Assembly: GCF_024599795.1 (NCBI RefSeq)
Contig: NZ_CP102246.1
Location: forward strand, 2,852,001 to 2,916,000
Reading direction: 5' to 3'
Origin: Enterobacter cloacae complex sp. R_G8
GTDB lineage: Bacteria > Pseudomonadota > Gammaproteobacteria > Enterobacterales > Enterobacteriaceae
DNA length: 64,000 nucleotides
Below are positions 53,107-62,090 of this stretch, one piece after another. The notes under the pieces were generated by a model, which saw nothing but the letters and a program-made list of their open reading frames with translations, did no database searches and was not told the origin of the DNA. How positions within the stretch are numbered: the stretch's first letter is position 1; each line of letters opens with the position of its first letter. The translations under genes were made by a program, and so were the position numbers.

Positions 53107-53910
53107 TCAGAGATTTTTTTTCTTCAACTCTTCAAGCCTGCTGTTATCTTCCTCAGTGAACATTGTTGCATCATACAACGCCTGATTATCAGTACCGTCC
53201 ACTCTTACGAGTGTCACAGTCAAAACAGCGTCTTTTGGGGCATAAAGTACACCCCATTCAGAATTCTTAGGGGGGGCAATAGCCCATGTGGCTTCTTCAT
53301 TTGGCTTAAGCCCCTCAGGAATATCATAGAAAAAATTACTTACCAGCCATGGTACTGAGTATCCCTCGCTTGCCATCACTCCGTGCAGGTACGCTCTGGA
53401 GATAACGGTATCAGTATTATTTTTAACAACCAGTCTAATTACGGGTTGTGGCTTACCGTCTTGCTCAGGCTCCATGGTAAATCTGGATGATAAAACCTGG
53501 ATTTTCATCAACTCTTTTTTAGCCACGTCGGCGTCAGCTTTTTTCTGTTCCAGCGCTTTGATTTCCTGAGTCATCTTTTCTTTTAACTTCATCTCTCTCT
53601 CAGCAGTGACTTGCTGTGCGTAAGAGATTATTTCTTCACCCGTCTTACCAGACAGGCTTTCGCGCATCTTTTTGCTTATCTCTTCGTTATCATTATTTGA
53701 AGTGGAACGCATCAGGTCAGCCATATCGATGTTACTGAATGCCACAACCTTTAAGGCGCTATCGAATTCCTCCCGTTTATTTTCCGGAAGTGAATCTCTG
53801 ACTTTGGCTATCGAGGATTTCATTGCAGCATCAGTTGAAGAATCAATTTTGGGTTTATCGCACCCGACGAGTAAGCAAGAAAGTAATAACACACCAATAA
53901 TTTTCTTCAT
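53107..53910 (-). CDS. DUF6694-like lipoprotein
   Basis: A 267-residue lipoprotein: lipobox LLVGC (Cys17) after MKKIIGVLLLSC. The mature N-terminal half is helical and charged (a predicted coiled coil around EREMKLKEKMTQEIKALEQK, about 102-121, preceded by a DALKVV-like helix with SSIAKVRDSLPENKREEF). The C-terminal half is beta-rich (PQPVIRLVVKNNTDTVIS, resembling a FixG/DUF-like beta-sandwich). It resembles families of enterobacterial lipoproteins annotated DUF6694; function unknown. AT-rich like the asd paralogue next to it; its own terminator separates them. Confidence 0.75.
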   Translation of the reverse strand: MKKIIGVLLLSCLLVGCDKPKIDSSTDAAMKSSIAKVRDSLPENKREEFDSALKVVAFSNIDMADLMRSTSNNDNEEISKKMRESLSGKTGEEIISYAQQVTAEREMKLKEKMTQEIKALEQKKADADVAKKELMKIQVLSSRFTMEPEQDGKPQPVIRLVVKNNTDTVISRAYLHGVMASEGYSVPWLVSNFFYDIPEGLKPNEEATWAIAPPKNSEWGVLYAPKDAVLTVTLVRVDGTDNQALYDATMFTEEDNSRLEELKKKNL

Positions 53911-54086
53911 GTTCCTGTTCCATCAGTAAAAAAATTAAGATTAATCCTACCAGAGTTTGACCATACGACAAAATCTACTTGTGCATGTTATTGGAAATTT
54001 GTTGCATACCAGACGAAACCCTTAGCTTTAACTGCTTCGCCAGTGCGGAGCAAAATTAGAGACGTTTTCGAGAAGAGAAATTGGAC

Positions 54087-54110
54087 AAAAAAACCGGGCT
54101 TCCGCCCGGT
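54087..54110 (-). terminator. Terminator of dcp
   Basis: ACCGGGC (54093-54099) pairs with GCCCGGT (54104-54110) around TTCC; seven T follow on the minus strand. Confidence 0.92.
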
Positions 54111-54132
54111 CCTGTTTAAGCCAAAAATGACG

Positions 54133-56166
54133 CTACTCGCTCAGCCCGCGATTCTCCAGCATTGGCTCAATCTTCGGATCGTGCCCGCGCCAGTTCCGGT
54201 ACAGTTCAGCTAAATCCGTGCTGTTCCCGCGCGACAGAATCGCCTCGCGGAATGTTTGCCCGTTTTCACGGGTTAAGCCGCCCTGCTCGACAAACCACTG
54301 ATAGCCATCGTCTGCCAGCATCTGTGTCCACAGGTAGGCGTAATAGCCTGCCGCATAGCCGCCGCCGAAGATATGCGCAAAGTAGCTGCTGCGATAACGT
54401 GGCGGTACGCCGGGCAGATCCAGCCCCTCTTTTTGCAACGCTGCCTTTTCAAATTCCTCTACGCTCGAAACGGCCTCACGAATGCCGTGCCAGTTCATGT
54501 CCAGCAGCGCGGCGCTGAGCGTTTCCGTCATGTCATAGCCTTTGTTGAAATGCGTCGCGTTAAGCATGCTCTCGCGCAGCGCGTCCGGCATGGGTTCGCC
54601 GGTCTCATAATGGCGGGCATAGTGGGTAAATACCTGCGGATGGCGGGCCCAGTGCTCATTAATTTGCGACGGAAACTCCACAAAATCACGCGGGGTATTG
54701 GTACCGGACAGCGTGGCGTAGCGCTGACTGGCAAACAGACCGTGTAGCGTGTGACCAAACTCGTGGAACAGGGTTATCACGTCATCCCAGGAGAGGAGCG
54801 CAGCACCGCCGTGACTGGGTTTTTGATAGTTACAGACATTGTAGATAACCGGTCGGGAGGCAAATTCATAAGATTGCTCAACGAAATTCCCCATCCACGC
54901 TCCGCCATGCTTTGAGTCACGGGCAAAGAAGTCACCGTAGAACAGCGCCATGCCTTCCCCGGTATGGTCGAAAATTTCCCACACGCGGACGTCCGGGTGA
55001 TAAACCGGAATGTCGAAACGCTCAACGAAGCGAATGCCAAACAACTGGCTGGCCGTCCAGAACACCCCATCATTCAGTACGTTATTGAGTGCAAAGTACG
55101 GCTTGATTTGCGCCTCATCCAGCGCATATTTCGCCTGACGGACGCGCTCGGCGTAAAATGACCAGTCCCAGGCCTGCACGGTGAAACCACCCTGTTCGTC
55201 ATCGATCACTTTCTGAATATCGGCCTGCTCACGTGCCGCCCTGTCGCGCGCTGCGGGGACAATTCCGCGCATAAAGGTCAGCGCGGCCTCAGGCGTTTTC
55301 GCCATCTGGTCGCTGATACTCCAGCTGGCAAAATCATCAAACCCCAGTAGCTGCGCCTGGCGCGCGCGTAAGGCAGTGAGACGAAGGATCAGCTCGCGGG
55401 TATCATTTTCATCGCCTTTCTGCGTACGCAGCCAGCCCGCGTTGAACAGGTTTTCACGGGTCTGTCGATTGCGAAGCAGTGAAAGCGCAGGTTGTTGGGT
55501 GGTGTTCAGGAGGGGGATTAGCCAGCGATCCTTCAGCCCTTTATCGGCGGCGGCCTGAGCAGCCGTGGCGATCTCGTCCGCGCTTAAACCCTCAAGCTGA
55601 TGAACATAATCCACCACCAGCCCACTCGCATTATCGGCGGCCAGAAGACGCTGGTTAAACTGGCTGATAAGTGATGCCGCTTCTGTGTTCAGGGCTTTCA
55701 GTTCAGCTTTTTCGTCATCATTCAGACGCGCCCCGGCCAGCACAAAGCGTTGGTACGTCACTTCGACCAGTCGGCGGGACTCTGCATCCAGCGCCGCACG
55801 ATCCTGCCAGACGCTTTCGACGCGGGAGAATAGCGTATCGTTGAGCCAGATATCATTTGCCAGCGCGGCTAATTCAGTCGAGAACTGTTCCTCCAGCTCC
55901 TGTAAGCGGGCATTGGTGTGCGCCGACGTCATGGCGAAGAAGACACTGCTGACGCGCGCGAGCATGGCACCGCTTTTTTCCAGTGCCAGTACCGTGTTGT
56001 CAAAATCGGGGGCTACCGTTTGCGCGACGATAGCGTCAATATCTGCCCGCTTCTGGCGCAGGGCTTCATCAAACGCCGGGCGATAGTGGCTGTCGTTGAT
56101 TTCATCAAAACGCGGGGCCTGATAAGGCAGCAGGCTAATGTCAAAAAAAGGATTACGGGTTGACAT
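54133..56166 (-). CDS. dcp: Peptidyl-dipeptidase Dcp
   Basis: A 677-residue M3-family zinc peptidase (E. coli Dcp has about 681) that releases C-terminal dipeptides from peptides. The zinc motif is LFHEFGHTLHGL (HExxH), with the downstream Glu in the following helix; SFYAERV... and RPVIYNVCNYQKP blocks are typical. AGGAG lies 6 bases before the ATG. It is divergent from ydfG, as in E. coli. Confidence 0.96.
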   Translation of the reverse strand: MSTRNPFFDISLLPYQAPRFDEINDSHYRPAFDEALRQKRADIDAIVAQTVAPDFDNTVLALEKSGAMLARVSSVFFAMTSAHTNARLQELEEQFSTELAALANDIWLNDTLFSRVESVWQDRAALDAESRRLVEVTYQRFVLAGARLNDDEKAELKALNTEAASLISQFNQRLLAADNASGLVVDYVHQLEGLSADEIATAAQAAADKGLKDRWLIPLLNTTQQPALSLLRNRQTRENLFNAGWLRTQKGDENDTRELILRLTALRARQAQLLGFDDFASWSISDQMAKTPEAALTFMRGIVPAARDRAAREQADIQKVIDDEQGGFTVQAWDWSFYAERVRQAKYALDEAQIKPYFALNNVLNDGVFWTASQLFGIRFVERFDIPVYHPDVRVWEIFDHTGEGMALFYGDFFARDSKHGGAWMGNFVEQSYEFASRPVIYNVCNYQKPSHGGAALLSWDDVITLFHEFGHTLHGLFASQRYATLSGTNTPRDFVEFPSQINEHWARHPQVFTHYARHYETGEPMPDALRESMLNATHFNKGYDMTETLSAALLDMNWHGIREAVSSVEEFEKAALQKEGLDLPGVPPRYRSSYFAHIFGGGYAAGYYAYLWTQMLADDGYQWFVEQGGLTRENGQTFREAILSRGNSTDLAELYRNWRGHDPKIEPMLENRGLSE

Positions 56167-56309
56167 CTTTTACTCCTGGTAACGGTTAACTTTCCCAGAG
56201 TAGGCCAGGCCGCCGTTGACCGCAATGCGGTCATACAAATGTTGCCTTAACGCACCCTCTCAGGGCGTGCTATGTTAGTACAACACAAAAAGCGTTGAGG
56301 AACAGTGAG

Positions 56310-57056
56310 ATGATTATTTTAGTTACCGGGGCAACGGCAGGTTTTGGTGAAAGCATCACGCGTCGCTTCGTCGCCAACGGGCATAAGGTGATTGCAACCG
56401 GTCGTCGTCAGGAGCGTCTGCAGGAGCTGAAAGAGGAGCTGGGTGACAACATCCTGACCGCGCAGCTGGACGTGCGTAACCGTGCCGCCATCGAAGAGAT
56501 GATTGCCAATCTTCCTGCCCAGTGGCGTGCCATCGACGTGCTGGTCAACAACGCCGGTCTGGCGCTGGGTCTGGAGCCCGCCCATAAAGCCAGCGTTGAT
56601 GACTGGGAAAACATGATCGACACCAACAACAAAGGTCTGGTGTACATGACCCGCGCCGTACTGCCAGGCATGGTTGAGCGCAATCGCGGTCATATTATCA
56701 ATATTGGCTCGACCGCCGGAAGCTGGCCATATGCGGGCGGCAACGTTTACGGTGCGACCAAGGCGTTTGTGCGCCAGTTCAGCCTGAACCTGCGTACCGA
56801 TCTCCACGGCACCGCCATCCGCGTCACGGATATCGAGCCGGGCCTGGTGGGCGGTACCGAATTCTCGAACGTACGCTTCAAAGGCGATGACGCGAAAGCG
56901 GATAAAACCTACGAGAATGCCAACGCGCTGACGCCGGAAGATGTCACCGAAGCGGTCTGGTGGGTTGCGACGCTGCCAAAACACGTCAATATCAACACCG
57001 TAGAGATGATGCCTGTCAGCCAGAGCTTTGCCGGACTGAGCGTCCATCGTGGCTGA
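56310..57056 (+). CDS. ydfG: NADP-dependent 3-hydroxy acid dehydrogenase YdfG
   Basis: A 248-residue SDR enzyme that oxidises L-allo-threonine, serine and 3-hydroxypropionate-type substrates. Visible: LVTGATAGFGESI nucleotide motif, NNAG (about 80), Ser in GSTAGSW and YGATK with the catalytic Tyr and Lys. The C-terminal NINTVEMMPVSQSFAGL matches E. coli. ATG at 56310 has AGGA 8 bases upstream and gives the E. coli length; the upstream in-frame start at 56295 is rejected. Confidence 0.95.
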   Translation: MIILVTGATAGFGESITRRFVANGHKVIATGRRQERLQELKEELGDNILTAQLDVRNRAAIEEMIANLPAQWRAIDVLVNNAGLALGLEPAHKASVDDWENMIDTNNKGLVYMTRAVLPGMVERNRGHIINIGSTAGSWPYAGGNVYGATKAFVRQFSLNLRTDLHGTAIRVTDIEPGLVGGTEFSNVRFKGDDAKADKTYENANALTPEDVTEAVWWVATLPKHVNINTVEMMPVSQSFAGLSVHRG

Positions 57057-57066
57057 CTCTGCCCTT

Positions 57067-57084
57067 CCCGGCCTGCGGGCCGGG
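57067..57084 (+). terminator. Hairpin after ydfG
   Basis: CCCGGCC (57067-57073) pairs with GGCCGGG (57078-57084) around a 4-base loop, 10 bases after the ydfG stop. Confidence 0.65.
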
Positions 57085-57147
57085 TCTGTATCAGGGTATA
57101 AAAGAATGGTAGTATGTTCAGGCTAACTCTCTGAGAAATGACAACTC

Positions 57148-57834
57148 ATGGCCGCTGAATCGCAACTCAATCCCACCCAGCCCGTTAACCAGCAAATCTA
57201 TCGCATTTTACGACGTGATATTGTGCATTGCCTGATCCCGCCTGGCACGCCGCTCTCCGAAAAAGAGGTATCTGTGCGTTTTGACGTTTCCCGTCAGCCC
57301 GTGCGTGAGGCGTTTATCAAGCTTGCCGAAAACGGCCTGATTCAGATCCGCCCGCAGCGCGGCAGCTATGTGAATAAAATATCGCTTTCTCAGGTCCGTA
57401 ACGGCTGTTTTGTCCGGCAGGCCATTGAGTGCGCGGTGGCGCGTCGTGCGGCCACGCTGATTAATGACAACCAGTGTTATCTGCTGGAACAGAACCTGCA
57501 TCAGCAGCGTATTGCCATCGACCGTAAACAGCTTAACGATTTCTTTCAACTGGACGATGAGTTTCACCAGAAGCTGGCGCTAATTGCCGATTGTCAGCTG
57601 GCCTGGGACACCATTGAAAATATAAAAGCCACCATCGACCGTGTGCGTTATATGAGCCTCGACCACGTCTCTCCGCCGGAAATGTTGCTCCGACAGCATC
57701 ATGATATTTTTAGCGCACTGGAAAAACGCGATCCTGACGGTGTGGAAAAAGCGATGACTGTCCATCTGCAGGAGATCAGCGAATCCGTGCAGCTTATTCG
57801 TCAGGAAAATAGCGAGTGGTTTAGTGAAGAGTAA
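57148..57834 (+). CDS. rspR: GntR/FCD-family regulator RspR (YdfH)
   Basis: A 228-residue GntR protein of the FCD subgroup, the same length as E. coli RspR. The winged helix (about 13-80) includes [33 protein letters not shown] in parts, and the all-helical FCD domain contains the metal-binding-like Asp/His pattern ([12 protein letters not shown]). RspR represses rspAB in E. coli, and rspAB encode a mannonate dehydratase-like protein and a dehydrogenase. Here it heads a region with hexuronate genes that may be its targets. Confidence 0.93.
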   Translation: MAAESQLNPTQPVNQQIYRILRRDIVHCLIPPGTPLSEKEVSVRFDVSRQPVREAFIKLAENGLIQIRPQRGSYVNKISLSQVRNGCFVRQAIECAVARRAATLINDNQCYLLEQNLHQQRIAIDRKQLNDFFQLDDEFHQKLALIADCQLAWDTIENIKATIDRVRYMSLDHVSPPEMLLRQHHDIFSALEKRDPDGVEKAMTVHLQEISESVQLIRQENSEWFSEE

Positions 57835-57838
57835 AATT

Positions 57839-57862
57839 CGCCGCCCCTTAACGGGCGCGGCG
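57839..57862. terminator. Hairpin between convergent rspR and uspG-like genes
   Basis: CGCCGC (57839-57844) pairs with GCGGCG (57857-57862), extended by CCC/GGG with one bulged base. No strong T-run. Confidence 0.6.
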
Positions 57863-57868
57863 AGAATA

Positions 57869-58300
57869 TCAGCGCACGACCAGGACGGGAATAGTGGCGT
57901 AGCGCAGGATAGATTCGGCATTTGAACCCAACAGATGCGTGGTGATACTCGGGTTTTTTGAGCCGATAACAATCACGTCATATTCCCCTTCTTTGCTCAT
58001 CCTGATAATTTCGTCGCGCACGTTGCCGAAACGTACCTCACAATGAATGTCCTCCGGGGTGAGATCGAAGAGACGCGATAACTCCTTCATCTTTTTGCTG
58101 GATTCCGCGGTCATATACTCTTCAAACTTCCTGATATCTGCATTGAACCCGCGCAGTAACGAGCGGCTGCTGTTGGGCAGAATGTTGACCAGGGTAATCG
58201 ATGCGCCTTCAGCCTTCGCCAGGTTGGCCGCATGCCGCACCGCTTTATCGCTTAAATCCATTTCAAACACATCAACAGGCATCAAAATCTTTTTATACAT
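57869..58300 (-). CDS. Universal stress protein, UspG-like
   Basis: A 143-residue UspA-domain protein. The beginning MYKKILMPVDVFEMDLSDKA is very close to that of E. coli UspG, and the C-terminus has the ATP-binding G-2x-G-9x-G(S/T) pattern in VIGSKNPSITTHLLGSNAESIL. It probably binds nucleotide and acts in stress survival. In E. coli uspG lies elsewhere, so this may be a paralogue placed between rspR and ydfZ. AAGGAG lies 8 bases before the ATG. Confidence 0.88.
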   Translation of the reverse strand: MYKKILMPVDVFEMDLSDKAVRHAANLAKAEGASITLVNILPNSSRSLLRGFNADIRKFEEYMTAESSKKMKELSRLFDLTPEDIHCEVRFGNVRDEIIRMSKEGEYDVIVIGSKNPSITTHLLGSNAESILRYATIPVLVVR

Positions 58301-58480
58301 AAGCCTGACTCCTTATTGTTAAAAGACGTTATTTACTGCACCCAGAGTGCCATGAGAAATATAAACCCGACCTAAACGCTCACCGGCTGAAATTATCAAT
58401 TAAAGAAAATAACTGTCCGCTTTGTAAATCAGTGTCGTGAACCGTCATCGCCGTACCGGAATCAACAAAAAAGTGTGAGT

Positions 58481-58494
58481 TTGATCAAAAACAA
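58481..58494 (+). promoter_or_regulatory. Candidate FNR box upstream of ydfZ
   Basis: TTGATCAAAAACAA matches TTGAT-N4-ATCAA with one mismatch. A TATTTA -10 sequence at 58517-58522 would put it near -41.5, as in FNR-activated promoters. E. coli ydfZ is known to be FNR-dependent. Confidence 0.55.
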
Positions 58495-58589
58495 AAAAAC
58501 GATCGCCAGAGAGGCGTATTTATAGTGCCCCGTGGACGGCACAACCTGAAATAGCGCCGTAACGGATGTGTTAGCGAGGAGAAAATACC

Positions 58590-58793
58590 ATGATGACTTA
58601 CGACCGTAACCGTAATGCAATTACCACCGGTAGCCGCGTAATGATTAACGGCACCGGGCACACAGGCGTAATTAAAGCGATCCACAGCGACGGGCTGGAT
58701 GCCGCGCAGGTGCGTCGTAGCAAAACGGTGGAAGTGGAAGGATGCGAAGGTAAGTTCGAACCGATTGAACTGATTCGTTTGGGTATGCACTAA
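58590..58793 (+). CDS. ydfZ: YdfZ, small selenium-binding protein
   Basis: A 67-residue protein matching E. coli YdfZ ([17 protein letters not shown] at the start, [17 protein letters not shown] at the end), which was found to carry selenium bound in a non-selenocysteine way, with one Cys (in EGCEG). GAGGAG lies 8 bases before the ATG. It probably responds to anaerobiosis through the FNR-like box. Confidence 0.93.
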   Translation: MMTYDRNRNAITTGSRVMINGTGHTGVIKAIHSDGLDAAQVRRSKTVEVEGCEGKFEPIELIRLGMH

Positions 58794-58805
58794 CCGGTGC
58801 GACAT

Positions 58806-58829
58806 CATGCCGCCGCGAACGGCGGCATG
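58806..58829. terminator. Ten-bp hairpin between convergent ydfZ and ydfI
   Basis: CATGCCGCCG (58806-58815) pairs perfectly with CGGCGGCATG (58820-58829) around CGAA. No T-run, but the stem is very stable and placed 13 bases after ydfZ. Confidence 0.7.
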
Positions 58830-58836
58830 ACATGAA

Positions 58837-60300
58837 TTACAGCTGTGCCGCGTACTGCGCAACCGTGGCTTTCGCCCCTTTTTGCAGTAACGTCTGATAC
58901 GCCGTCATGACCGCCTCAACAAAGCACGTTTCGTATGGCAGTTCCTTGCCGAAGATGGCCTCAATGCCCAGCAGGGCTTTCACCCGACTTTCCCCTTCCG
59001 CGCTCCCGTTGACCGCCGCCTGAATCACTGCCAGCTGAGGATCGCTCACCTCGATGGCGTTCCCCTGCTCATCCACCCCGCCGACATAGCGCATCCAGCC
59101 CGCTACACCCAGCGCCAGCAGCGGGAAAGGTTTCTGATGCGCCAGATGCCAGCGCACGGAATCCAGCATACGTTGCGGAAGCTTCTGGCTGCCGTCCATC
59201 GCGATTTGCCAGGTCCGGTGGCGCAGGGCCGGGTTGCTGTAACGGGCTATCAGCAGATCGGCATAGTGGCCTAAATCAACCCCTTTTACTTTCAGCGTCG
59301 GCGCCTGCTCTTTCAGCATCAGCGCGTGGGCGGCACGGCGGTAATGTTCATCTTCCATACAGTCGTTGATGTGCTGATACCCCGCCAGATAGCCAAGGTA
59401 CGCCAGGAAAGAATGGCTGCCGTTGAGCATACGCAGCTTCATCTCTTCAAACGGAATAACGTCGACCACCAGCTCCGCCCCTGCCTTTTCCCACTGCGGA
59501 CGTCCGGCGACGAAGTTGTCCTCAATGACCCACTGACGGAACGGCTCGCAGGCCACGCCCGCCGGATCGCGTACGCCGGTCAATTGTTCGATTTTATCCA
59601 GCGTTTCCGGCGTCACCGCAGGCACAATACGATCCACCATGGTTGACGGGAAGGTGACGTTGGCCTCAATCCACGCGGCCAGCTCCGCGTCGACCGCGCG
59701 GGCATAGGCGCAGGTGACATTGCGCATAACGTGGCCGTTCTCCGGCATGTTGTCACAGGACATCACGCTAAAGGCAGGCAGCCCCGCCGCTTTGCGTCGC
59801 GCCAGCGCTTCAACCACCACACCCGGCGCAGATTTGGGCTGATGCGGGTTTTGCAGGTCGGCCGCAATCAATGGGTGATCGAGCATCAGTTTGCCCGTCG
59901 CCGGTGAGTGGCAGTAGCCTTTTTCGGTGATGGTAAGCGACACAATCGCCACCTGCGGCTCACACATCGCCGCCAGTACGGCATCCAGCCCGTCAACCTG
60001 CGCGTGCAGCGCGTTTTTGACCACGCCGACGACCCGTGATGTCCACGCGTCCGCCGACATTTCGGCCACTGTATAGAGGTTATCCTGCGCGTTCAGATCG
60101 GCAATCTGCTGCTCACCGCCAATCAGGTTCACCTCTGTGTAACCCCAGTCGCCGCCGTGTTCAGCGGCCAGAATATCGGCGTACACCGCCTGGTGTGCAC
60201 GGTGGAACGCGCCAAACCCTAAATGAACAATGCGTGCCTGGAGGCTGCCGCGATCGTACTGAGGCAGCGTCGCTTTCGCCTGTAATAATCGGTTTTCCAT
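58837..60300 (-). CDS. ydfI: Mannonate/fructuronate oxidoreductase family protein YdfI
   Basis: A 487-residue polyol-specific long-chain dehydrogenase like UxuB (fructuronate reductase) and E. coli YdfI. The NAD-binding start is [17 protein letters not shown] (about 24-40), then [16 protein letters not shown] strand, and the catalytic [18 protein letters not shown] block with the Lys/Asn/His. It probably interconverts fructuronate (or tagaturonate) and mannonate-type acids with NADH. The ATG at 60300 gives the family length; the frame is open 40 codons further but is not protein-like. A 224-base leader precedes it. Confidence 0.92.
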   Translation of the reverse strand: MENRLLQAKATLPQYDRGSLQARIVHLGFGAFHRAHQAVYADILAAEHGGDWGYTEVNLIGGEQQIADLNAQDNLYTVAEMSADAWTSRVVGVVKNALHAQVDGLDAVLAAMCEPQVAIVSLTITEKGYCHSPATGKLMLDHPLIAADLQNPHQPKSAPGVVVEALARRKAAGLPAFSVMSCDNMPENGHVMRNVTCAYARAVDAELAAWIEANVTFPSTMVDRIVPAVTPETLDKIEQLTGVRDPAGVACEPFRQWVIEDNFVAGRPQWEKAGAELVVDVIPFEEMKLRMLNGSHSFLAYLGYLAGYQHINDCMEDEHYRRAAHALMLKEQAPTLKVKGVDLGHYADLLIARYSNPALRHRTWQIAMDGSQKLPQRMLDSVRWHLAHQKPFPLLALGVAGWMRYVGGVDEQGNAIEVSDPQLAVIQAAVNGSAEGESRVKALLGIEAIFGKELPYETCFVEAVMTAYQTLLQKGAKATVAQYAAQL

Positions 60301-60524
60301 GGTTGAGACTCGTTTAATTAAGGAAGCTGAGTTCTGCGACCGCACCTTGGCGCGCGGTCGCGCATGTTGACTACACCAGCCAGAATGGCAGTAACCCCCT
60401 GGTGCCTTGCCCACCACCATACGGGTTATGTTCAGCGGAACATTGATTTACATTAACTTTGCGCCAACTGGTGTGATATCAAAATTAAGTTGTGTGACAT
60501 CTTTCAAAAAGATATGTACCACCA

Positions 60525-62063
60525 TCACACAGGATTACGCGCCGGTTCTGCGCCAGAACGGCCAGCGGGCTCACGGCACAGCCTGTCGTAGGAATACCCC
60601 GTCAAATCTTCCACCACGCGGCGTGCTTCGGCGGAAACCAGCTGGGGAGAACCGTTCGCTTTCAGACGGTCCAGTTCATCCACGAAGATCTTGTGCGTAC
60701 GCTTGTTCAGATGGAACGTTAATGCCTGCCACAACGCCAGGATAAGTAAGCCCGCAGTCCCAATGAACATCAGCATCGCGATGGTATGGATGGCCTCCTC
60801 CGGCTGTGTCTGGCTGCCCTTCACAAAGCCGCCATTCTGCAACAGCAGCCCCACAATAAAGGTGGCGATGGCCACGGTCGTTTTGCGGGAGAAGGTCATC
60901 ACCGCCGCGAACAGCCCCTCGCGACGCTGGCGACTAATCATCTCGTCAATATCCGGGATGAACGGGAAGACGTTCCACGGCGTAAACTCCAGCACACAGC
61001 GACCGACCTGATATAACCCGGCCAGAATCACCAGCGTCGCGACGGTATTGAGTGCCGGAATTTGATACACGGCGAAAAACCCGCCCAGGCAAAGCATCAT
61101 CAGCGAGTAGGCAAACACATACAGCTTCGACGGCCCGAATTTAATGATCCCCACTCCCGCGATCAGCGTGACAGGCAGGCCGACGATACTCATCGACAGC
61201 AGTGTGCCGGCGAGCGACGAAGAGACATTCAGGCAGTAAACACAGAAGAAGACAAACACGGTGTTGTAGACATCTTTCCCGGTAAACGACAGCAGGTAGA
61301 TGGCAAGGTGTTTTCTGAAAGCCCGGATTTTCAGCGTTGAACCATACTCTTTAAAGAGGCGACCAAAGGCAGCCAGCTTTTGCGTCAGCGTTCGGGGCGC
61401 CGTGCTGGTTTCAAGCCCGGCCAGCATTTCCGGGGTTAACTCGCGTTCCCAGGTCACCTTCCACGAGATAAAGACGCACACCATAAACAGGACGGCAAAA
61501 ATAACGCCGTTAATCAGATAAGCATGGGCGCTGTTTTCCCCAAAATAGCCAATCAGCAGCCCCGGAATGAACGTCGCCAGGAAGGTGCCGGACGCAGAAA
61601 GGAACATGCGGCAGGTCGAAAGCTTGGTGCGCTGATTAAAGTCTTTTGTCATTTCCGATGGCAGTGTTTCCCAGGGGATCAATACCATCGCGGCGATAAT
61701 TTCAAACGCCAGATAGACTGCGAGATAAAAACCGTAGGTCATGCCATCAAGCCACAGTAACGCATAGACCAGCATTAACGGCGCGCCGATCAGCAAAAAG
61801 AAGCGTCGACGACCAAATTTTTTACCAAAATAATTTTTGTAAAAATGATCGGTAAAACTTCCCATAAACAGACTGACAATGGCATCGACAATACGCGCGA
61901 TGGCGACAATGGAGGCTGCTTCAACCGGCGATAGCCCAACGAATGTCGTATAGAAAAATAATAGCCAGGCGCCGATCACGGTAAATGCACCGCCACCCAT
62001 AATATCCGTTAGTCCGTAGCCGATACTAACCGGAATGGTAATTTTTTTAGCCGCACGAGACAT
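60525..62063 (-). CDS. GPH-type MFS sugar/glucuronide transporter
   Basis: A 512-residue transporter of the glycoside-pentoside-hexuronide (GPH) family with about twelve membrane helices. Typical features are the beginning SIGYGLTDIMGGGAFTVIGAWLLFFYT in two blocks, the FGRRRFFLLIGAP motif after TM2, and the LPSEMTKDFNQRTKLSTCRMF loop that resembles the GPH signature around TM4-5. It follows the uxaC-like gene by 27 bases, so a hexuronate or hexuronide is the best guess. GGGGA lies about 7 bases before the ATG. Confidence 0.88.
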   Translation of the reverse strand: MSRAAKKITIPVSIGYGLTDIMGGGAFTVIGAWLLFFYTTFVGLSPVEAASIVAIARIVDAIVSLFMGSFTDHFYKNYFGKKFGRRRFFLLIGAPLMLVYALLWLDGMTYGFYLAVYLAFEIIAAMVLIPWETLPSEMTKDFNQRTKLSTCRMFLSASGTFLATFIPGLLIGYFGENSAHAYLINGVIFAVLFMVCVFISWKVTWERELTPEMLAGLETSTAPRTLTQKLAAFGRLFKEYGSTLKIRAFRKHLAIYLLSFTGKDVYNTVFVFFCVYCLNVSSSLAGTLLSMSIVGLPVTLIAGVGIIKFGPSKLYVFAYSLMMLCLGGFFAVYQIPALNTVATLVILAGLYQVGRCVLEFTPWNVFPFIPDIDEMISRQRREGLFAAVMTFSRKTTVAIATFIVGLLLQNGGFVKGSQTQPEEAIHTIAMLMFIGTAGLLILALWQALTFHLNKRTHKIFVDELDRLKANGSPQLVSAEARRVVEDLTGYSYDRLCREPAGRSGAEPARNPV

Positions 62064-62090
62064 ATTTCATCCCCACTTGATGAAGTGAAT

